Source: Peptoniphilus ovalis
Lineage (GTDB): Bacteria; Bacillota; Clostridia; Tissierellales; Peptoniphilaceae
Direction: 5' to 3'
Assembly: GCF_018919265.1 (NCBI RefSeq)
Contig: NZ_JAHLQO010000002.1
Location: forward strand, 1 to 64,000
DNA: 64,000 bases
Each line of letters begins with the position of its first letter. Position 1 is the stretch's first letter. Of this stretch, positions 57,099 to 64,000 are shown piece by piece. The notes beneath the pieces are model-generated. The model was not told the DNA's origin. It did no database searches and saw nothing but the letters and a program-made list of their open reading frames with translations. The translations under genes and the position numbers were made by a program.

Positions 57099-58019
57099 AT
57101 GAAAAGAAGATTTTTATTAATTTTAATGTTTTTATCTATATTTTTGACAGCATGTTCAAGTGATTCTGCTCAAAAAAAAGAAGATACTAGTTCAAATAAA
57201 AAAGTCGTCTATGCAACTTTCTTCCCAGTTTATGATTTGTCAAAGAGAATTATAGGCGACAAGATGGAAATTAAAACAATAATTAAAGGTAATCAAGAGC
57301 CACATGATTTTGAACTTCAAACTCAAGATATGGTGAATATTTCTAAGGCGGATTTAATTATCTACAATGGTGCAAATATGGAAAGTTTTATTCCAAGTTT
57401 AATGGACACAGTTAAAGATGATTCTAAATTCTTAGATTTATCTTCTAATTTAAGTCTACTTGCAAAAAGAGATGAACTTTCTAAGGACGATGTTAGAGTT
57501 AATCCTCATACTTGGCTTAGCATAAAAAATGCAATTGTTGAATTAAATGAAATCTACGAAAAAGTTTCGGAAATAGATCCCGAAAACAAAGATTATTACA
57601 AAGAAAACTTGGGCAAGTCTGTAAAAGAATTTGAGGCTTTAGATAATAAATTTCAAGAGGAACTTTTAAAAGTTAAAAGTGATGAAAAATACTTTGTAGT
57701 TTCACATGCTGCTTTTAATTATCTTGCAAAAGATTATGGCTTAAAACAAGTTGCTGTTACAGGAATTTCTCCTGAGGAAGAGCCATCTGCTAAGCAATTA
57801 AAAGAAATTGCAGACTTTGTTGAAAAACACAATATTAGCACAATATTTTTTGAAGGAAAGGCAACACCAAAAGTTGCAGAAACACTTGCAAAGACAACTA
57901 ATACAAAGACTGACACAATTTATACTATGGAAAGTCTTACTGACGAAGAAGCAGAAATGGGTTATCTAAAATTAATGGAATTAAATTTAGAAGCTTTGGT
58001 GAAATCTTTTAATGAATAA
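57099..58019 (+). CDS. znuA: Metal (probably zinc) ABC transporter, substrate-binding lipoprotein
   Basis: The protein has 306 residues. A lipoprotein signal with lipobox FLTAC puts the mature protein on the membrane outer face. The cluster A-I fold has metal-ligand motifs EPHDFEL, VNPHTWLS and SHAAFNYLAKDYGL, and an acidic candidate in FFEGKATPK. There is no His-rich loop, so zinc versus manganese is not fixed by this gene alone. The Zur-like operators and the His-triad gene in the operon favour zinc. The ribosome site is GGAGGT. It overlaps the ATPase gene by 8 bases. Confidence 0.92.
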   Translation: MKRRFLLILMFLSIFLTACSSDSAQKKEDTSSNKKVVYATFFPVYDLSKRIIGDKMEIKTIIKGNQEPHDFELQTQDMVNISKADLIIYNGANMESFIPSLMDTVKDDSKFLDLSSNLSLLAKRDELSKDDVRVNPHTWLSIKNAIVELNEIYEKVSEIDPENKDYYKENLGKSVKEFEALDNKFQEELLKVKSDEKYFVVSHAAFNYLAKDYGLKQVAVTGISPEEEPSAKQLKEIADFVEKHNISTIFFEGKATPKVAETLAKTTNTKTDTIYTMESLTDEEAEMGYLKLMELNLEALVKSFNE

Positions 58020-58674
58020 TATTCTTGAAATAAAAAATCTAAACTTTGCCTACGAAGATAAAAATATTTTAATAGATATTAATCTTGAAGTTTCAAAAGG
58101 AAGCTTTACTGCTCTTATTGGAAAAAATGGTGCAGGAAAATCAACTCTCTTAAATTTAATACTCGGTAATTTAAAAAATTTTTCTGGTGAAATTATTTTA
58201 TTTGGCGATGATATAAATAAAAATAATCATCATGCAGATATTGCGTATATTTCACAAAATAAAAGTCAAGGGTATAAAAATTTTCCAACATCTGTAGAAG
58301 AGAGTCTGAGAATTCACCTCTCTTTTTTAAAGAAAAAAGATTCTGTAACGAAATATCTTGAAATGGTTGGACTGTTGGAACATAAAAATAAAGCGCTGAG
58401 TGAATTATCTGGTGGACAACTTCAGAGATTATCTCTTGCTCTTGCGCTTATAAAAGATGCGAGACTGATACTTTTAGATGAGCCGACAGCAAGTATAGAT
58501 GATGAGTTTGCAAAAGAATTTTTTAATCTTCTTAAAAGTTTTTCTAAAAATGAAAAGACAATTTTACTGGTCAGTCATGATTTATCAAAGGTTAGAGATT
58601 TTGCAGACAAGACTTATGAGATTAAAAATGGAACTCTAAATCTTTTTAGGCAAGGAGAGAATAGAGATGCTTGA
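58012..58674 (+). CDS. znuC: Metal ABC transporter ATP-binding protein
   Basis: The protein has 220 residues. Walker A GKNGAGKST, the Q-loop region, signature LSGGQLQR, Walker B LILLDEPTA and switch His in LLVSHD are all intact. It powers metal import with the binding protein and the permease. It overlaps both neighbours by 8 bases, implying coupled translation. Confidence 0.95.
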   Translation: MNNILEIKNLNFAYEDKNILIDINLEVSKGSFTALIGKNGAGKSTLLNLILGNLKNFSGEIILFGDDINKNNHHADIAYISQNKSQGYKNFPTSVEESLRIHLSFLKKKDSVTKYLEMVGLLEHKNKALSELSGGQLQRLSLALALIKDARLILLDEPTASIDDEFAKEFFNLLKSFSKNEKTILLVSHDLSKVRDFADKTYEIKNGTLNLFRQGENRDA

Positions 58675-59458
58675 AATATTTAAATACGATTTTATGCAAA
58701 GGGCATTTATTGTTGGAACGCTTCTTGCAATTATCTTGCCGGCAATAGGAATGACAATTTTATTAAAAAGACTTTCAATGATGGGAGATAGTTTATCTCA
58801 CGCATCACTTGCTGGAGTGTCCATAGGATTATTTTTAGGGATAAATCCACTGATAGGTTCTGTAATAATTTGCATAGTGGCTGGATTATTTGTGGAATTT
58901 ATAAGAAATAAACTAAAATCCTATCAAGAAATATCAACTTTAGTTATACTTTCGGCATCTGTTGGTGTTGCTGGAATTTTCTCAAGCCTATCTGGTAGTT
59001 CTACAAATATAACCACCTTTTTATTTGGCTCAATTGTAACAATAAGCGATGCAGAATTTTATACAGTTATTTTAATTTCTGCAATAGTCTTAATAACTTA
59101 TGGACTAATTTATGAAAAATTATATCTAAGTGTGTTTGACAGAGAAGCGGCAAGTTTAATGGGAATTAACACAGCAATTTTAGATTTTGTTTTCACAATA
59201 CTTAGTGCCATTGCCATTTCCATTGCCGCAAAGACTATTGGGTCGTTAATTGTTTCTTCTCTTCTCGTTATACCAGTAATAACGGCGATGAGTTTTACAA
59301 AGACATATAAATCAACTTTAATTGCTTCTGTAATTATGTGCATATTATTTGTATATATAGGTCTTTTTGTTTCATATAGCTTTAATTTACGACCAGGCTC
59401 AGTAATAGTTTTAATAGCAGTAGCAAGTTTGATAATTTCTTTAATATTTAAAAAATAG
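58667..59458 (+). CDS. znuB: Metal ABC transporter permease (ABC-3 family)
   Basis: The protein has 263 residues and about eight or nine membrane helices. The ABC-3 family start FMQRAFIVGTLLAIILPAIG, the conserved MMGDSLSHASLAGVSIG loop that meets the ATPase, and the later GSLIVSSLLVIPV are present. It forms the membrane channel of the zinc/manganese importer. The His-triad lipoprotein gene follows after 10 bases, in the same operon. Confidence 0.95.
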   Translation: MLEIFKYDFMQRAFIVGTLLAIILPAIGMTILLKRLSMMGDSLSHASLAGVSIGLFLGINPLIGSVIICIVAGLFVEFIRNKLKSYQEISTLVILSASVGVAGIFSSLSGSSTNITTFLFGSIVTISDAEFYTVILISAIVLITYGLIYEKLYLSVFDREAASLMGINTAILDFVFTILSAIAISIAAKTIGSLIVSSLLVIPVITAMSFTKTYKSTLIASVIMCILFVYIGLFVSYSFNLRPGSVIVLIAVASLIISLIFKK

Positions 59459-59468
59459 TGGAGGAAAA

Positions 59469-61898
59469 ATGAATAATAAATTAATGAAAAATTATAAAAT
59501 TTTAGCGACAAGCACAGTTTTAATGCTTAGTTTAAGTTTAGCTGCTTGTTCAAATAATAAAAATAGTGTTGAAAACTCCCCTTTAGCCAGCACTATGCAA
59601 AATAAATATATAGAAGATGATACAACTGAAGTTTTGCTTGATGATAATGATATAAATACAGATGATATAGTAAAAGTTGTGCCACATGGTGACCACTTCC
59701 ACGTATTTACAAAAGATGGCAAAGAACACATCACATATTCTGATCCTAGAAATTCATCAGGCGAGATGGAAATGGTAAGTGTTGTTGGAGTAGATGATTT
59801 AAAAAACAAAGATGTAGTAGAAATTAAAAAACATGGAGATCACTATCATGTATACACAGCAGATGGCAGTGAATTTCTAACTTATGAAAATCCTGCAAAT
59901 GCCTTTCCAAATATAAAAATTGGAGCATACACAGGACATCACGGACAAAAAACTAATTCAAAGGTTAAAAGCTCATTAAAGGGATTTCTGGGCAAAAAAG
60001 TCTATGCAAATTCCAAGGAAGATAGCAAAGATGAAGTTGTAAAAATCTTAAAACATGGAGACCATTATCATGTATATACTGCTTCAGGAGAAGAATTCAT
60101 AACTTATGAAGACCCAAGCTCAATGTATCCAAATATAAAAATTGGAAAGTACAATGGAAGTCATGCTCCTTTAAATAAAGTTGCAAAAACTAATTCTGTA
60201 AAGAAAACAAAAATAAATCCTCAAAATAAAGAAAATGGTGGCATAGAATTTATATCAGCAGTAGGTGCTAGCGATTTAAAAAATCTTGATGTTGTAAAAA
60301 TTTTAAAACACGAAGATCATTACCACGTATATACAAGAGATGGACGTGAATTTATAACTTATGAAAATCCATCTTCTGAATTTCCTAATATACAAATTGG
60401 TACTTATGTGGGAAGTCATGGAAATAAAAATTCAAATAATATTGGAATGAATATGAACAATAATTTGATTCCAAATAATTTTAATAACCTAAACAATAAA
60501 TTAAACAATAACCTTAGCAATAATTTTAACCAAAATAATAATTTTAAAAATCAAACAAATAATCCTAATGAAGTTGTGAAAATTTTAAAGCATGGTGACC
60601 ATTACCATGTATATACTGCATCAGGACAAGAATTTATAACATACACTGATCCAAGTTCCATGTATCCTAATGCACAAGTTGGAATCTATCAAGGAAGTCA
60701 TGGACCACTCAATGGAAAAACAAATAATAACTTTAATAATAAACCTAATAATAATTGGAATAATTTGAGTGGCAATAATAATATTTGGGATAATCCGAAT
60801 CAAATTACACCAAATTTACCAAATTTTCCTAATAATAATTCTAATCCTTTTCTTATAAGAACAATTGGAGCAAATGAATTAATTAGTCTTAATATAATGA
60901 GAATAAAAAAACATGGCGACCATTATCATGTATATGATGATAACAACAGAGAATATATAACTTATTTAAGTCTCGGAGAAGTTGGAACAAGCTTTAGAGG
61001 AGTAATTATTGAAGAGTATGTAGGAAGTCATGGAAATCAAAAACCAAACAAACAAGAAGATTCAAAATGGCCTAAGGGAGTTACAAGAATAGTTGACCAT
61101 GGAGATCATTGGCATCTATATATTGGAAATAAAGAAATTGGAGTTGTAAGAGAAAATCCAAAAAATATTTATCCGAATGCAGAATATATAGTAGAAAAGG
61201 GTGAAGACCATTCTGATATAAATGTAGGGGATAAAGAAGTTTCTGAAGTTGCAAATGTAAGTCCGAGACTTGTAAAAAGTGTAGTACCTTATTTAGATAA
61301 AAATTTAAAAAATATGACTAATTTCGGAGCTTTAAATACAGATTTGCCAGTTTATGGTTCAGAAAATGAAACTAATAATATATTCTATTGGCTTCATGGA
61401 AATCACTATCATGCAATAAGTGTAAGACAAATAATACAAAATCAAAGGGCAGGAGTTTATGGAGATAATTCCGCAGAAGATGTAGTAGCTACACTTAAAT
61501 ACAGAATAGAAAATAACTTAGCGGATTTAGATAACAAACCAAAAACTGATAAAGAACAAGATGCAGAAGAATTAGAAATGAATAGGAAAAAAGAATTTAC
61601 AAATGAAGTAATAAAATTCTTGAAAAATCATTACAAAGGTGCTAATGTAGAAAACGGCGGATTTGTAGGATATATAACTGTGACTAAAAATGGAGAAACA
61701 TTAGATTTTAATATAGCAAGTTTTGAGAAACGAGCTGGTCTAATAGTTTATAAATTAGGCGAACTTCCAAAATTTATCGAAAGAGAAGTGCCAAAGAAAA
61801 ATGAAGAAGATAAAAAAGAATCTTTAGAAGAAAATAATAAAGTTGAAGATAATTCTTTAAAAAGTGAAAATTCAAACACAACAGAATTTAGCAAATAA
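59469..61898 (+). CDS. Pht-like histidine-triad lipoprotein
   Basis: The protein has 809 residues. Lipoprotein signal with lipobox SLAAC. Eight HxxHxH histidine triads are visible (HGDHFH, HGDHYH four times, HEDHYH, HGDHWH, HGNHYH). Most sit in a ~60-residue repeat of the form HGDHYHVY, then EFITYEDPS, then YPNIKIG, ending GSHG. Asn-rich linkers separate the middle repeats, and the C-terminus is charged. This matches the streptococcal Pht family, which binds surface zinc and feeds AdcA-type binding proteins. Being fourth in the metal-transport operon, it probably collects zinc for ZnuA. The ribosome site is GGAGG. Confidence 0.93.
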   Translation: MNNKLMKNYKILATSTVLMLSLSLAACSNNKNSVENSPLASTMQNKYIEDDTTEVLLDDNDINTDDIVKVVPHGDHFHVFTKDGKEHITYSDPRNSSGEMEMVSVVGVDDLKNKDVVEIKKHGDHYHVYTADGSEFLTYENPANAFPNIKIGAYTGHHGQKTNSKVKSSLKGFLGKKVYANSKEDSKDEVVKILKHGDHYHVYTASGEEFITYEDPSSMYPNIKIGKYNGSHAPLNKVAKTNSVKKTKINPQNKENGGIEFISAVGASDLKNLDVVKILKHEDHYHVYTRDGREFITYENPSSEFPNIQIGTYVGSHGNKNSNNIGMNMNNNLIPNNFNNLNNKLNNNLSNNFNQNNNFKNQTNNPNEVVKILKHGDHYHVYTASGQEFITYTDPSSMYPNAQVGIYQGSHGPLNGKTNNNFNNKPNNNWNNLSGNNNIWDNPNQITPNLPNFPNNNSNPFLIRTIGANELISLNIMRIKKHGDHYHVYDDNNREYITYLSLGEVGTSFRGVIIEEYVGSHGNQKPNKQEDSKWPKGVTRIVDHGDHWHLYIGNKEIGVVRENPKNIYPNAEYIVEKGEDHSDINVGDKEVSEVANVSPRLVKSVVPYLDKNLKNMTNFGALNTDLPVYGSENETNNIFYWLHGNHYHAISVRQIIQNQRAGVYGDNSAEDVVATLKYRIENNLADLDNKPKTDKEQDAEELEMNRKKEFTNEVIKFLKNHYKGANVENGGFVGYITVTKNGETLDFNIASFEKRAGLIVYKLGELPKFIEREVPKKNEEDKKESLEENNKVEDNSLKSENSNTTEFSK

Positions 61899-61925
61899 GA
61901 ATAATATTGGTTTATAAATTATAAC

Positions 61926-61955
61926 GGGGCAGTTTTTAAACTGCTCTTTTATATT
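61926..61955 (+). terminator. Terminator of the metal-transport operon
   Basis: The GGGCAGTTT / AAACTGCTC stem with a TT turn is followed by TTTT. Confidence 0.85.
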
Positions 61956-61970
61956 GGAAAATTTTTAGAA

Positions 61971-62002
61971 TAAAAAACAACCTTCTGTAAGATAGAAGGT
62001 TG
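61971..62002 (-). terminator. Terminator of the DUF2752-DUF4234 cluster
   Basis: The AACAACCTTCT / AGAAGGTTGTT stem has AAAAAA on its left, which is the U-tract on the minus strand. Confidence 0.88.
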
Positions 62003-62016
62003 TTTCTAATTAATTA

Positions 62017-62982
62017 TTAGTGATTATTAGCGTGAGCTAAATTATAAGCAGTGCATATTAAATTTAAATTCTTAAATAACAAATACCAAGAAACAATAAA
62101 TCCTAATCCACAAATCCAGGATCCAAGCAAGAACCAAAGTAAAAATGTTCCACCATTGTCTTGAATATTTCTTCCATATCTAGGACCATTTGATGCCATT
62201 CTATTCATTATATTGTATTCCCAGAACAAACAATATAATCCACAAGTTATTATTCCAAGGCCTAAAAATTTTAAAAGTCCTCCAGTTTGTTCTCCATCGC
62301 CTGCACATGCAATATTTACTGACTGAGCTGCTTTATATATAAAATAGTAGTGGTAAAGATTACAAGTTACAATGCTGAGTATTATATACATTAGATATGA
62401 CCAATCGTCTTTTATATAACCTCTAAAAGGTGCTGGTTCAAGATTTCTATATCCGTAATATCCATAATTAGGATTGTAATTATTTTGATGATTATAATCT
62501 CCGTGACCTGAATATTTTGGATCGTACTTGTCTGTGTTTTCTGTAAAGGCACTTCTTTCAAAGTTTCTAGTTTCCTTTTTAATTGAAGATACTAAGTAAT
62601 CAAGTGACTGACTTAATTCTCTTTTTAAAAATTCTGAATTTGAAAGGTTGTCAAAGTATCCCATTGGATAAATTCTCGCTCCATTGGAATTTCCCATAAA
62701 ATAAATAATTGCAGTAATTATTAATCCTAAAACTGGTATAAACATATCGGCTGATTTTACAAAGTAACCAAAGGAGATTCTTGAAAATATTGCTGATAAA
62801 ATGCTTACAATAAATAATAATATTGTTGAAATTATCATAGCATTCATAAGCTCTTTGTTGTGGCCTTTGTTCCAATTTCTAAAGATTGAGAACAATGTAA
62901 AAATCATAAGAAGCATTACAACTACTCTTGCAGCTATAAAAGGTAGGGCAAGGATTGCCATCATTGAATAGAATAAACGCAT
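62017..62982 (-). CDS. DUF4234 membrane protein
   Basis: The protein has 321 residues from the ATG preceded by AGGAGGTGCAA; its A is the last base of the upstream gene's stop (TAATG), so the two are translationally coupled. The N-terminal part has about three hydrophobic segments. A polar Tyr/Asn-rich linker follows (~155-195). The C-terminal DUF4234 domain comes last, with its repeated pattern SIVTCNLYHYYFIYK and GIITCGLYCLFWEYNIMNRM and a final pair of helices. Function is unknown; the membrane location is clear. It is last in a minus-strand cluster of three. Confidence 0.85.
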   Translation of the reverse strand: MRLFYSMMAILALPFIAARVVVMLLMIFTLFSIFRNWNKGHNKELMNAMIISTILLFIVSILSAIFSRISFGYFVKSADMFIPVLGLIITAIIYFMGNSNGARIYPMGYFDNLSNSEFLKRELSQSLDYLVSSIKKETRNFERSAFTENTDKYDPKYSGHGDYNHQNNYNPNYGYYGYRNLEPAPFRGYIKDDWSYLMYIILSIVTCNLYHYYFIYKAAQSVNIACAGDGEQTGGLLKFLGLGIITCGLYCLFWEYNIMNRMASNGPRYGRNIQDNGGTFLLWFLLGSWICGLGFIVSWYLLFKNLNLICTAYNLAHANNH

Positions 62983-63605
62983 TATATTGCACCTCCTATT
63001 ATCCATAAAAAGCTACTAATAAAAACCAGTGCTGTTCTAATTGTAAGTAGTCCCATAAGCACCATGCCCACAACTGCAACTATGTTTACTGCACTTAAGC
63101 TTTGGGAATTAGAATTATATTCGTAATTTTTATTTTCACGATTGGACTCATAAAAATATTCTTCTTTTGAATCTTTTATAGGTTCTTCAAAAGATTTGTC
63201 ATGGGAGTAGTTTTTTTCTTTTGGAGTTTCTTCTTCAATGTTTTCAAAATGATTTTCTTCAATAATCTCTTCGTGAAGTTCTAGTTTTGGAAATTCTTCT
63301 GTCTTTTCTTCAGTTTTAATTATTTCAGACTCTTTTTTAATTTCGTAAGTTTCTGAAATTTTCTGAGCTTCTGGAATTTCTATAGCTTCTTCATGATCTA
63401 GATCTTCTAAAATTTTTGATGGAGTTATTTCTTCTTCCTTAGTTTCAGTTATTGGATCTGAAATTATTTCCTTTTCAGCAACTTTTGAAGTTTTATCTAC
63501 AGTGAAATGCTCATTTGAAGATTTTCTCACGGGTACAGGAGCACCGCATTGGTCGCAGAATTTCATATTTTCATTTAATTTATTTCCGCACTTAATACAA
63601 AACAT
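62982..63605 (-). CDS. Zinc-ribbon protein with acidic linker and C-terminal membrane helix
   Basis: The protein has 207 residues. An N-terminal zinc ribbon (FCIKCGNKLNENMKFCDQCG) is followed by ~130 residues of Glu/Lys/Ile-rich, probably disordered linker. A C-terminal hydrophobic segment (VNIVAVVGMVLMGLLTI and VFISSFLWIIGG) anchors it. Tail-anchored zinc-ribbon proteins of this shape are common beside DUF4234-type genes, but their role is not known. The stop codon overlaps the DUF4234 start. AGGTGG-type ribosome site upstream. Confidence 0.85.
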   Translation of the reverse strand: MFCIKCGNKLNENMKFCDQCGAPVPVRKSSNEHFTVDKTSKVAEKEIISDPITETKEEEITPSKILEDLDHEEAIEIPEAQKISETYEIKKESEIIKTEEKTEEFPKLELHEEIIEENHFENIEEETPKEKNYSHDKSFEEPIKDSKEEYFYESNRENKNYEYNSNSQSLSAVNIVAVVGMVLMGLLTIRTALVFISSFLWIIGGAI

Positions 63606-63618
63606 ATTCCACCTCTTT

Positions 63619-64000
63619 CTAATTAATTAATTTTGTAATAATTTTATAAAATATAGAATCTTTTGGTCTAAAAACGACAATTTCATTTGGAGTGAACATT
63701 CTGTAAATGTAAACCACAAAAAACAATATAATAAATATGTAAAAAACTATTTTAGTAAATTTTTTTGGAAGTTTATTTTGAAATACATATCCAATTAAAA
63801 CAATTAAGGGAATAATAAAAAGTGGATGGTAGTAAAATGCAGTTTTAAAATCTAGTTTTAATAAATAAATCCACGCCCTTGTCATTCCACAACCTGGACA
63901 AGAGATACCAGTTAATGCCTTAATTGGGCAGGTGTATCCAAGTAGGTGTAGCGTGCCGTAGAAGAACACAACTGCAAGTATAAAAATTATAAAATCCTTA
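63619..64000 (-). CDS. DUF2752 membrane protein (5' end outside window)
   Basis: The frame stays open through the window edge: before the GTG at 63969 it reads KDFIIFILAVV, which completes a first membrane helix, so the true start is probably beyond base 64000. The DUF2752 core GISCPGCGMTRAWIYLLKLDFKTAFYYHP is present, with its paired cysteines. Two further membrane helices follow. Function is unknown. It lies 13 bases ahead of the zinc-ribbon gene in a three-gene cluster. Confidence 0.85.
   Translation of the reverse strand, partial: KDFIIFILAVVFFYGTLHLLGYTCPIKALTGISCPGCGMTRAWIYLLKLDFKTAFYYHPLFIIPLIVLIGYVFQNKLPKKFTKIVFYIFIILFFVVYIYRMFTPNEIVVFRPKDSIFYKIITKLIN

Overview
The window is AT-rich DNA from a low-GC Gram-positive bacterium. 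Strong GGAGG ribosome sites, frequent TTG/GTG starts, Rex, a CIRCE-controlled groESL, MprF, a class B sortase and a YSIRK-type surface protein all point to the Firmicutes. SLH-anchored proteins beside a sortase-anchored adhesin, together with the anaerobe-style gene content, suggest a Tissierellia/Peptoniphilaceae-like anaerobic coccus; this is an inference from gene content, not a proven identification. No rRNA, tRNA or CRISPR array was recognised.

Layout. 1-4.5 kb: the 3' part of an SLH surface protein with three near-identical 73-residue repeats, convergent with an HTH protein of unknown role. 4.7-9.8 kb: rex, an OGG-type DNA glycosylase, DUF554 and AIM24 genes, then groES-groEL. 9.8-10.9 kb: a repeat-filled gap. 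10.9-16.9 kb: glyoxalase II, class I aldolase, a tightly overlapping rnhA-dCMP deaminase-mscL-patatin-NUDIX operon, and a secreted DUF348/G5/3D protein. 17.3-22.7 kb: amino-acid permease plus M18 aminopeptidase, then mprF. 22.7-27.6 kb: an accessory block bounded by ~100-bp direct repeats. It holds an SLH metallophosphoesterase gene broken by a stop codon in its signal peptide and a decayed IS3-family element. 27.7-32.9 kb: purF-purL behind a leader with a small ORF and a terminator hairpin. 33-36.4 kb: an exported protein of unknown function between two long duplicated repeat blocks. 36.5-38.6 kb: M20 amidohydrolase and MscS. 38.8-45.8 kb: a 1917-residue G5-repeat adhesin ending in an NPKTY sorting motif, followed by a class B sortase. 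45.8-46.8 kb: a 313-bp tandem array. 46.9-50.6 kb: nadC, a small membrane ORF, uvsE and an SLH-CAP protein. 51-55.4 kb: an AraC regulator divergent from an SLC13 permease and tartrate dehydratase (ttdA-ttdB). 56-62 kb: an S41 peptidase-like protein, then a metal (probably zinc) ABC transporter operon with a Pht-like histidine-triad lipoprotein. It is driven by a perfect consensus promoter carrying two Zur/Fur-type operators. 62-64 kb: a DUF2752 / zinc-ribbon / DUF4234 membrane cluster, cut by the window end.

Two things stand out. First, a dense family of intergenic repeats built on GGGCTGTCC / GGGACAGTCCC imperfect palindromes fills almost every gap between transcription units. It includes a second, modular ~85-250-bp element for which both an occupied and an empty copy are present. 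Second, the surface-biology genes form plausible functional units: adhesin plus its own SrtB, and zinc transporter plus His-triad lipoprotein under paired operators.
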